NCBI GenBank assembly: GCA_021157555.1 | Contig: JAGGWL010000018.1 | Location: 1-5,729, forward strand | DNA length: 5,729 nt | Source of the DNA: Deltaproteobacteria bacterium | GTDB lineage: Bacteria > Desulfobacterota > Desulfobacteria > Desulfobacterales > BuS5 | Reading direction: 5' to 3' | In this document: one piece after another, positions 1 to 5,724 of the stretch | Layout of the letters: every line of letters begins with the position of its first letter | Position numbering within the stretch: position 1 is the stretch's first letter | Notes under the pieces: model-generated | What the model saw: the letters and a program-made list of their open reading frames with translations, nothing else | Told to the model about the DNA's origin: nothing | Database searches by the model: none | Program-made: the position numbers and the translations under genes

Positions 1-7
1 AAAATAG

Positions 8-20
8 TTGATAATATCAA
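8..20. promoter_or_regulatory. Perfect palindrome TTGATA-A-TATCAA upstream of the cytochrome operon
   Basis: The two arms are exact reverse complements around one central A. The sequence resembles the FNR/CRP-family box TTGAT-N4-ATCAA but has an N3 spacer (13 bp rather than 14 bp). It lies 25 nt before the chosen start codon. A regulator site is plausible for an anaerobic reductase operon, but the spacing fault and the AT-rich setting keep confidence low. The same bases contain GATAAT (10-15), which could be a -10 element; the matching -35 would fall outside the window. Confidence 0.3.
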
Positions 21-32
21 TCAATAAATTAT

Positions 33-36
33 GGAG
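33..36 (+). promoter_or_regulatory. Shine-Dalgarno site (GGAG) for the first octaheme cytochrome
   Basis: GGAG lies 9 nt before ATG 46. It sits inside the alternative ORF start at ATG 31, which has only AT-rich sequence upstream of it. This decides the start in favour of 46 and removes five residues (MEIVK) from the signal peptide. Confidence 0.7.
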
Positions 37-45
37 ATAGTAAAA

Positions 46-1428
46 ATGCGTTTTTTAATTTTGCTCTTTTCATTCTTTTTTTTGTCCAATGTATTGGCTG
101 AAGATCATTCGCAATACATTAAAGGCCCATTTAAAAAGCCACAGGATGTTACCAAACAATGCCTCACCTGCCATGAAGAAAGTGCCAAACAGGTCATGCA
201 GACCTCGCACTGGACCTGGAGTACACCACCAGTAAAAGTACCGGGACATGAAGGCTTACATCAAATCGGTAAGAAAGACATATTTAACAACTATTGCATT
301 AATGTACAATCTAACTGGCCCCGATGTACCAGTTGCCATACGGGCTATGGCTGGCAGGATAAATCCTTTGATTTTCAGAATGAAGAGAATGTGGATTGTT
401 TGATCTGCCATGCAGATCCTAAAATTTACAAAAAAAATCCTGCCGGAGCCGGTTACCCCAAAAAAGAAGTAGATCTTTTGGCTGCAGCCCAGAGTGTGCG
501 CATGCCAGATCGTAGCAATTGCGGATCCTGTCATTTTTATGGAGGTGGTGGAGAAAATGTAAAACATGGTGATCTGGAAGGTATTTTAGCTCAACCAACC
601 CGTGATCAGGATGTGCACATGGGCTCCGGTATGGTTTGCCAGGATTGCCATGTTACTGAAGGGCACAATTTTATGGGCCGTGGTTCCTCGGTTTCTGTAC
701 TGGATGAAAATCATTTGTATTGCGCTGACTGTCATGGCTTAGCTCCTCATGAGAATAAACGGTTAAATCTTCATGTCCGGTCGGTTGCCTGTCAGACCTG
801 TCACATTCCAACATTTGCCAAAGGGAAAGCCACTAAAATCTGGTGGGACTGGTCCAAAGCCGGAAAGAATATTAAGCCAGAAGAAGAATTCGGACGCGAA
901 ACTTTTATGAAGAAAAAGGGAGAGTTTCACTGGGGGAAAAATCTTCGCCCTGAATATGCCTGGTACAATGGCACCATGGACCGTTATCTAATAGGTGATA
1001 AATTGCATCCAAAGAAAGTCTTGTACTTAAACAGACCCCGTGGTAGCGTTTATGACAATATGGCTAAGATTTATCCCTTTAAGGTCATGCGTGGAAAACA
1101 GATTTATGATGCCAAATATAATTATTTAATCGTCCCCAAACTATGGGGTGGCTATTGGAAGCATTTTGATTGGGACAAAGCCGCACGTGAGGGGATGGCC
1201 GTGGCCGGCTTACCTTACAGTGGGCAATTTGCTTTTGTAGAAACCAAAATGTACTGGCGCATTAATCACGAAGTAGTTCCTAAAGAAAAAGCATTAAAAT
1301 GCATCGATTGTCATGGGAAAAATAGTATTTTAGATTGGAAAGCTTTAGGTTATGAGGGTGATCCTATGTTTTTGGGAGATCGCAAAGAAGAAGAACTGAT
1401 CAAGAAGTATGATCTGAAACGGAAATAA
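46..1428 (+). CDS. Octaheme c-type cytochrome, octaheme tetrathionate reductase (OTR) family, periplasmic
   Basis: Seen: starting at ATG 46 the protein has 460 residues. An 18-residue signal peptide (Arg2, a Leu/Phe-rich core, cut after VLA) is followed by eight CxxCH heme motifs at residues 39-43, 94-98, 118-122, 159-163, 198-202, 226-230, 249-253 and 419-423. There is no other membrane segment, so it should be a soluble periplasmic protein. Number of hemes, length, the CTSCHxGYGW site at heme 2, YKK after heme 3 (128-130) and CQTCHIP at heme 7 match the OTR family typified by the Shewanella oneidensis enzyme. Known of the family: OTR has one lysine-ligated active-site heme and reduces tetrathionate, nitrite and hydroxylamine in vitro; its role in vivo is unsettled. 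Inferred: this is the terminal reductase of the operon, and Lys129 or Lys130 is the distal ligand. Cys84 is the only non-heme cysteine. Start choice: ATG 31 has no upstream ribosome site, whereas ATG 46 has GGAG 9 nt before it and gives a cleaner signal peptide. Family call is firm; substrate is not. Confidence 0.9.
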   Translation: MRFLILLFSFFFLSNVLAEDHSQYIKGPFKKPQDVTKQCLTCHEESAKQVMQTSHWTWSTPPVKVPGHEGLHQIGKKDIFNNYCINVQSNWPRCTSCHTGYGWQDKSFDFQNEENVDCLICHADPKIYKKNPAGAGYPKKEVDLLAAAQSVRMPDRSNCGSCHFYGGGGENVKHGDLEGILAQPTRDQDVHMGSGMVCQDCHVTEGHNFMGRGSSVSVLDENHLYCADCHGLAPHENKRLNLHVRSVACQTCHIPTFAKGKATKIWWDWSKAGKNIKPEEEFGRETFMKKKGEFHWGKNLRPEYAWYNGTMDRYLIGDKLHPKKVLYLNRPRGSVYDNMAKIYPFKVMRGKQIYDAKYNYLIVPKLWGGYWKHFDWDKAAREGMAVAGLPYSGQFAFVETKMYWRINHEVVPKEKALKCIDCHGKNSILDWKALGYEGDPMFLGDRKEEELIKKYDLKRK

Positions 1429-1431
1429 TGC

Positions 1432-1436
1432 GGAGG
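1432..1436 (+). promoter_or_regulatory. Shine-Dalgarno site (GGAGG) for the second octaheme cytochrome
   Basis: A full GGAGG occupies most of the 12-nt gap between the first two genes and ends 4 nt before ATG 1441. The spacing is on the short side, but the match is complete and no other start is competitive. The tight gap supports cotranscription. Confidence 0.75.
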
Positions 1437-1440
1437 AAAT

Positions 1441-3513
1441 ATGTTGATTCAATTTAAAAACATTCGATTTCTGCTTCTTGTTTTAATGCTGCCTATCCTG
1501 CTCTGGGCAAAGGATCATAAATCTTTACATCCAGCCGTTCGCTTGCTCGACCAGCATGGCACGCCAGTCATTCAGAGTGGTGAACCGGTTAGTACCGACA
1601 AAACCTGTGGTACCTGCCATGATTATCAATATATTACTGCTCATAGTTACCATGTCCAGCAGGGTAGAAATGAATTTTTTTCTAAAGATAACAGCTCGGA
1701 TTATTTTCCTGACTATGTGCTTTCACCCGGAATGTTTGGTAAATGGTGTAGTTTACCAAATCGATTGCTTGCGGCGCATAGTGTCAAAAGCATCGAAGAT
1801 TTTGACCTAGGCACTCCAGAATGGGTTCAAAAATGTGGGACATGCCATGTGGGAGGCGGGCCATCTGAATTAGACCGCCAGAACCGAAGATATGACACCG
1901 TAGACGAAAAGGACGTAAAGGGAATAAACCCAGATTATTTCTATGTAAAGAACAATCAACTGAAAAAATGGGATTGGCAAAAAAGCGGGGTGATGGAAAT
2001 GGACTGTTTCCTTTGCCATACTACAAATTTTGATCGGCTAAGTAGAGATGAAATGCTTCGCAAAGGCCAATTTAAATGGGCCGTAACAGCCACATTGAGG
2101 AAAACTGGAATTGTAACCAGGGGAAAAAATGGTTGGCAATACAATAGACAATTGTTTGATGCCAATGGTTTTGTGTCGGCAGATGTTTTACAAATAATAG
2201 ATCCGACTACTGAAAACTGTGCGCAGTGCCATGGTTTTGGTACCAGCGGGCATCAAAGTTTTAATCCTATTTTCTCTAATAATATTTTGCGTGGTACGCT
2301 CAAAATGGGTAGGGTGTTTTCTCCTGAATTTATTTCTGAATCGAATTTAAATATCAAAGGAAAAGATTCTTTAAATTTTGCCTGGGATGTGCATGCAGAA
2401 CGACTTGTGAGTTGCAGTAATTGTCATTATTCAGTAAACAATCCTGCGTACAATAAATTGGATCCAGATGAAAATTTGGGACATTTAAAATTTGATCCTC
2501 GTATACCAGATGTAAATCTGTATCTTAATAAACCAAGCCATGAATTTGCCAAAGGAAATTCCTGCCCAGAAACTGTAGCCGATCATCTGGATAATACCAT
2601 GCGCACCTGTCAGGATTGTCATGATGCTTCTCAAGCGCATGGATGGCTTCCTTATCGTGAACACCATTTTAAAAGATTAGGTTGCGAAACCTGCCACATT
2701 CCTATAAAAAAAATGTGGGCTTTTGAAACTGCGGACTGGACTGTTCTTAAAAAGAATGGGAAATATATTGAAACGATACGCGGCATCCAAGGAGAAATAA
2801 CGGATTCCAGTGCTTTAATCATCGGTTTTCAACCAGCCATTCTCCCCAGAGTTTCAAAGGATCAATTTTCAAATTATAAATTAATGCCTTACAATTTGAT
2901 TACTTCGTATTATTGGTACGATCAGTCAGCAAAACGCCCGGTGTTCACACGCTATTTAAAGCAGATTTATCTTAAAAAAGATAAAAACGGACAGTGGGAT
3001 TACAAGAGCGATATTATCCAGCTTTTTGATGCAAACAAAGATGGAAAATTGAGCAAAATGGAGTTGCGTTTAGACACTCCTGAAAAAGTGGAGTTTATCA
3101 AAAACAAATTAAAGGAAATGGGCATTGCAAAACCTGTAATCCATGGAGAGGTAACTCCCTTTTCAATCAATCATAATGTGATTGACTCAAAATATGCCAT
3201 AAAGGATTGTAATGTTTGTCACAGTCCGGATAGCAGATTGTTTAAAGAAATGGAATTAGCTCAGTATGTTCCACCGGGCACCGATGTTAAGTATGCTGAA
3301 TTTTGCGCTCAATGCCCTGATGTAAAGAATATTACTGTAAAAAGGAGCACGGGTTTGTTTTTTAATCCAGGACCATTACTTAAGTGTTACTACATCATAG
3401 GTCATGATCGAGTTAAATGGGTAGAAATAATCGGTGTTTTGTCCATATTTTTCTCGTTAATTGGTATTGTAATCCATGACATCATTCGTGTAATCAGGAG
3501 ACATAGATCATGA
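1441..3513 (+). CDS. Membrane-anchored octaheme cytochrome c with EF-hand, OTR-like paralogue
   Basis: Seen: 690 residues. An N-terminal signal peptide of about 23 residues (cut near LLWA) precedes eight CxxCH motifs at residues 56-60, 132-136, 189-193, 260-264, 325-329, 390-394, 415-419 and 590-594. A canonical EF-hand loop lies at 530-541 (Asp530, Asn532, Asp534, Gly535, Ser538, Glu541). A hydrophobic helix at about 659-681 is followed by Arg-Arg-His-Arg, placing the heme domain in the periplasm and the tail in the cytoplasm. A ninth near-motif, CAQCP (622-626), lacks the heme-ligating His. Landmarks shared with the upstream protein (DVH seven residues before heme 5, CETCHIP, YYWY at 490-493, INH at 576-578) suggest common descent. 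The region after heme 3 has no YKK. Inferred role: electron relay between the downstream cytochrome b and the upstream soluble octaheme protein, or a second reductase with a different active site. GGAGG sits 4 nt before the start; the stop overlaps the next gene by 4 nt. Cytochrome assignment is secure; function is not. Confidence 0.87.
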   Translation: MLIQFKNIRFLLLVLMLPILLWAKDHKSLHPAVRLLDQHGTPVIQSGEPVSTDKTCGTCHDYQYITAHSYHVQQGRNEFFSKDNSSDYFPDYVLSPGMFGKWCSLPNRLLAAHSVKSIEDFDLGTPEWVQKCGTCHVGGGPSELDRQNRRYDTVDEKDVKGINPDYFYVKNNQLKKWDWQKSGVMEMDCFLCHTTNFDRLSRDEMLRKGQFKWAVTATLRKTGIVTRGKNGWQYNRQLFDANGFVSADVLQIIDPTTENCAQCHGFGTSGHQSFNPIFSNNILRGTLKMGRVFSPEFISESNLNIKGKDSLNFAWDVHAERLVSCSNCHYSVNNPAYNKLDPDENLGHLKFDPRIPDVNLYLNKPSHEFAKGNSCPETVADHLDNTMRTCQDCHDASQAHGWLPYREHHFKRLGCETCHIPIKKMWAFETADWTVLKKNGKYIETIRGIQGEITDSSALIIGFQPAILPRVSKDQFSNYKLMPYNLITSYYWYDQSAKRPVFTRYLKQIYLKKDKNGQWDYKSDIIQLFDANKDGKLSKMELRLDTPEKVEFIKNKLKEMGIAKPVIHGEVTPFSINHNVIDSKYAIKDCNVCHSPDSRLFKEMELAQYVPPGTDVKYAEFCAQCPDVKNITVKRSTGLFFNPGPLLKCYYIIGHDRVKWVEIIGVLSIFFSLIGIVIHDIIRVIRRHRS
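3028..3063 (+). other. EF-hand calcium-binding loop within the second octaheme cytochrome
   Basis: Codons for residues 530-541 give D-A-N-K-D-G-K-L-S-K-M-E, with acidic or polar ligands at loop positions 1, 3, 5 and 9, Gly at 6, a hydrophobic residue at 8 and Glu at 12. This is a textbook single EF-hand loop. It lies between hemes 7 and 8. A structural calcium site or a protein-protein contact is plausible. Confidence 0.8.
3415..3483 (+). other. C-terminal transmembrane anchor of the second octaheme cytochrome
   Basis: Residues about 659-681 are strongly hydrophobic (EIIGVLSIFFSLIGIVI core) and end at a basic RVIRRHRS tail, which predicts a cytoplasmic C-terminus. The anchor would hold the heme domain on the outer face of the inner membrane beside the cytochrome b encoded next. 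Confidence 0.8.
3496..3500 (+). promoter_or_regulatory. Shine-Dalgarno site (AGGAG) for the cytochrome b gene
   Basis: AGGAG lies inside the end of the preceding gene, 9 nt before ATG 3510. Together with the ATGA stop/start overlap it suggests coupled translation of anchor protein and cytochrome b, consistent with partners needed in fixed ratio. Confidence 0.7.
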
Positions 3514-4136
3514 AACGAATATATATGTATACTGTAGGTGAACGTGTTTGGCACTGGATCCAGGCACTGGTTATCATTCTTTTAATAATTACTGGATTTG
3601 AAGCCCATTTTTCAAGTTGGTTTAAGGTTTTTGGCTTTACAGCCTCTGTTTATATTCATAAGGTTTTAGGCTTTTTGTTGCTATTAAATGCCTTTTTAGG
3701 ATTTTTTTATCATATTTCAACAGGTTTAATCAAACAATTTATTCCAAGACCGCGTGGCTTTTTTGATGGATTGTTCTTACAGGCTCGTTATTATCTGTAT
3801 GGCATTTTTAAAGGAGAGCCTCATCCTTTTGAAAAAACGCCTCTTCATAAATTAAATCCTTTACAAAAAATAACCTACTTTGGCCTGTTGAATGTTTTAC
3901 TGCCAGTTCAGGTGATTACCGGTGTTTTAATGTGGGGTAGTGTCTATTTTCCGGAGACTTTTAAAATCTTTGGCGGTTTACCGGTTTTAGCGACGATTCA
4001 TACGCTCAGCGCTTATTTGTTCATTGCGTTTATAATTGTTCATGTTTACATGACTACCCTGGGGGCTACCCCCTGGACTATGATTAAAGCCATGATTAAT
4101 GGGTATGAAGAATTACCGGAAGAAGAAACTCATTAA
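3510..4136 (+). CDS. Membrane cytochrome b subunit (Ni/Fe-hydrogenase / thiosulfate reductase cytochrome b type)
   Basis: Seen: 208 residues with four hydrophobic helices at about 14-32, 47-70, 118-141 and 160-183. The N-terminal ERVWHWIQAL...TGF signature is typical of the di-heme cytochrome b561-like family that serves hydrogenases, formate dehydrogenases and thiosulfate reductases (COG4117 / Ni_hydr_CYTB type). Candidate heme b ligands in or beside helices are His15, His50 or His68, His164 and His178. Family knowledge: these proteins exchange electrons between the quinone pool and a periplasmic redox partner through two b hemes. Inferred: with two octaheme cytochromes before it and no molybdopterin or iron-sulfur subunit in view, it probably oxidises quinol and hands electrons to the anchored octaheme protein. 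Start at ATG 3510 overlaps the previous stop (ATGA), with AGGAG 9 nt upstream, so translational coupling is likely. The acidic C-terminal tail (EELPEEETH) is unremarkable. Exact subfamily is uncertain. Confidence 0.87.
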   Translation: MKRIYMYTVGERVWHWIQALVIILLIITGFEAHFSSWFKVFGFTASVYIHKVLGFLLLLNAFLGFFYHISTGLIKQFIPRPRGFFDGLFLQARYYLYGIFKGEPHPFEKTPLHKLNPLQKITYFGLLNVLLPVQVITGVLMWGSVYFPETFKIFGGLPVLATIHTLSAYLFIAFIIVHVYMTTLGATPWTMIKAMINGYEELPEEETH

Positions 4137-4152
4137 TTAGAATACTTCCTTC

Positions 4153-4176
4153 AAAAAATAACACGCCATAGCGTGT
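4153..4176 (-). terminator. Intrinsic terminator for the minus-strand gene
   Basis: A 6-bp perfect stem (ACACGC 4161-4166 with GCGTGT 4171-4176, loop CATA) is followed on the minus strand by TATTTTTT (complement of 4153-4160). It begins 17 nt after the stop of the minus-strand gene. On the plus strand the hairpin is followed by CAAAATTTTC, a weak U-tract, so it would terminate the cytochrome operon poorly if at all. Confidence 0.6.
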
Positions 4177-4193
4177 CAAAATTTTCATCCTTA

Positions 4194-5714
4194 TTAAGCC
4201 GCTGTCATATTAACATATTCATGGTTAAAAAAGTATAATATTGCTCCCAGAATACGCATTCCTTTTGGTGTTACTCGCCATCTGTGACTTCTTGGTATTT
4301 TGGCTATTAACTGCCGAAGGTGTAATTTTTTAAATAGACGAGTTACCCGGGCGGAATATCGACGTTCGCAACCGCATGTTTCTTTGAATAAGGCTCGACG
4401 GATATCTGCATTACTAAATCCTCTGACAAGATATTCTGCGCGCATGATTTCAGCAAAAAGAGTAAGGTCTGTTTCTTTTGCAGGATTAAAACCTCCTATC
4501 TTCTTTTTGCCATATTTTAAAGGGTTTACAAGGTTTTGTAATTCCTTCTGAGAAGGATGTGGCGAATCTTGTACTGCCAAAGCATCAAGGTAACGGAAAT
4601 TAGCTGTACGGCATATCTGGCGATATCTGTAAAGATTGCCAACATGCTTACTCATAGGAAACCAACCTTTAACCTTTTTACCTTTTCGTATGCCGCAGCG
4701 GTATATCAAAAAGTCATAAGGATGATTGATAACCGTCTCTACTCTTAATACAACACCATTTTTGCTGTACATCTTTATCCAGTTATTTTTATACCAGTGC
4801 CGAACTCTGGAACATTCCGCTCGAAGACGACCTACACTAACCTGAGCGCCTTTGAACCGACCGTCTAAACGCTTGCCCAAAAATTTAAGAATATCTTTCG
4901 CTCCAAAACGAAGGACAGCGTGCTCTAAAAACTTTTCATACAGCGGTTCAAATTCAGCTGATTTATTGAAAATTACATTGGTCGAATATTCAACCTGATC
5001 ACAAACCCAATAATACTGCATTGCAGAAAGAAGATCATTTAATAGGGGATTAACTTTACGGGCATAAAAGGACAACCATTCTACCCAGGGATAACGAATA
5101 AAACTGTCGGCAAAACTCTGAAGACGAGCAATATCTTCAACCCAGGTAAAACAATTATCCTGCGTGGTAAAACTAAGCCCTTCTTTTTGCATTTTCTTCT
5201 TCAATAACTCATGACCATTTACACAAAACTGAATTGTAAAGGGAAACCAGGTTTGAATTCGAATATGAAATAAGCCAACTTCAGGATCAATGAAATAATA
5301 ATAGATACATAAACATTTTCTCTTGCTGTTTTCAAGACGAGGCGCTCCTTTACCATACTTCAAACGAAAACTTAAACAACCTTCTGTTATGGAAAATACA
5401 CAAACAAGACCTTCTTTTATATCTTCATCCTTAGCTATTTGCCTGGCCAATTCCTCTTTACGAATCTGTTTACTGTTAAGATAGAGATATGGACGATTAT
5501 TCCTTTTTGCCAACGATTTGGCATGTTCTTTTAAAACTTGGGCTGGCTCTTTTACAAAACGGGAAAAATCCTTTAATAAAACACCACGCTTTTTCATAAA
5601 TGTAGACATGCAGGCTGCGCCTGAAATAGGAAGATGACCTTTAAACAATACTCTGTCAAAACATGAATAAATTTCTACTATGTTTTGTTCAAATTTTTTC
5701 TTAAATTTATTCAT
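4194..5714 (-). CDS. Uncharacterised ~500-residue protein with C-terminal winged-helix-like region, probable mobile-element family
   Basis: Seen: 506 residues from ATG 5714, with GGAGG 5 nt upstream (5720-5724). A GTG at 5720 is in frame but lies inside that ribosome site. There is no signal peptide or membrane helix; the protein is basic and likely cytoplasmic. The N-terminus carries a CFDRVLFKGHLP-type motif (18-29), a central segment reads HIRIQTWFPF (150-159), and a conserved-looking core reads NNWIKMYSK...LRVET (about 310-327). The last ~65 residues (428-490) look like a winged helix: RVTRLFKKLHLRQLIAKIP, then a basic turn and WRVTPKGMRIL. From memory, this architecture belongs to a family of hypothetical proteins found, often in several copies, in many environmental bacteria and sometimes labelled as MarR-like because of the C-terminal domain. 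I know of no proven function. Inferred: a DNA-binding, possibly transposase-like protein. It faces the cytochrome operon, shares no pathway with it and is intact, with its own terminator. No DDE triad could be assigned with confidence. Confidence 0.72.
   Translation of the reverse strand: MNKFKKKFEQNIVEIYSCFDRVLFKGHLPISGAACMSTFMKKRGVLLKDFSRFVKEPAQVLKEHAKSLAKRNNRPYLYLNSKQIRKEELARQIAKDEDIKEGLVCVFSITEGCLSFRLKYGKGAPRLENSKRKCLCIYYYFIDPEVGLFHIRIQTWFPFTIQFCVNGHELLKKKMQKEGLSFTTQDNCFTWVEDIARLQSFADSFIRYPWVEWLSFYARKVNPLLNDLLSAMQYYWVCDQVEYSTNVIFNKSAEFEPLYEKFLEHAVLRFGAKDILKFLGKRLDGRFKGAQVSVGRLRAECSRVRHWYKNNWIKMYSKNGVVLRVETVINHPYDFLIYRCGIRKGKKVKGWFPMSKHVGNLYRYRQICRTANFRYLDALAVQDSPHPSQKELQNLVNPLKYGKKKIGGFNPAKETDLTLFAEIMRAEYLVRGFSNADIRRALFKETCGCERRYSARVTRLFKKLHLRQLIAKIPRSHRWRVTPKGMRILGAILYFFNHEYVNMTAA
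4245..4433 (-). other. Winged-helix-like C-terminal region of the minus-strand protein
   Basis: Residues about 428-490 contain a helix, a probable recognition helix (RVTRLFKKLHL), a following LIAKIPRS and a basic wing-like turn ending in WRVTPKG. The pattern resembles winged-helix regulators and explains MarR-like labels on such proteins. The assignment rests on pattern alone. Confidence 0.5.
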
Positions 5715-5719
5715 AAACA

Positions 5720-5724
5720 CCTCC
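5720..5724 (-). promoter_or_regulatory. Shine-Dalgarno site (GGAGG) for the minus-strand gene
   Basis: On the minus strand GGAGG is followed by TGTTT and then ATG 5714. The in-frame GTG at 5720 overlaps the last G of this site, so it cannot be the start served by it. The chosen protein begins MNKFKKKF. Confidence 0.75.

Noticed and set aside
31..45. ATG 31 as the start of the first cytochrome
   Set aside because: It has no ribosome site upstream, while ATG 46 has GGAG at 33-36 with 9-nt spacing and gives a standard signal peptide.
256..567. Minus-strand ORF of 103 codons inside the first cytochrome gene
   Set aside because: It lies fully opposite eight-heme coding sequence, has no recognisable motif and is a shadow of the real gene.
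46..1428. Assignment of the first protein to NrfA, hydroxylamine oxidoreductase or octaheme nitrite reductase (ONR)
   Set aside because: There is no CxxCK heme motif as in NrfA or ONR and no hydroxylamine-oxidoreductase-type crosslinking tyrosine pattern after heme 8. All eight motifs are CxxCH and the spacing fits OTR.
1556..1810. Plus-strand ORF in another frame inside the second cytochrome gene
   Set aside because: It overlaps heme 1-coding sequence in the correct frame and shows no domain of its own. The 1956-2165 and 2485-2667 minus-strand ORFs are rejected for the same reason.
4300..4748. Two plus-strand ORFs (4300-4551 and 4557-4748) opposite the minus-strand gene
   Set aside because: They are short, motif-free and antisense to a continuous 506-codon frame.
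5715..5720. GTG 5720 as the start of the minus-strand gene
   Set aside because: The GTG overlaps the GGAGG that serves ATG 5714, so initiation there is unlikely.
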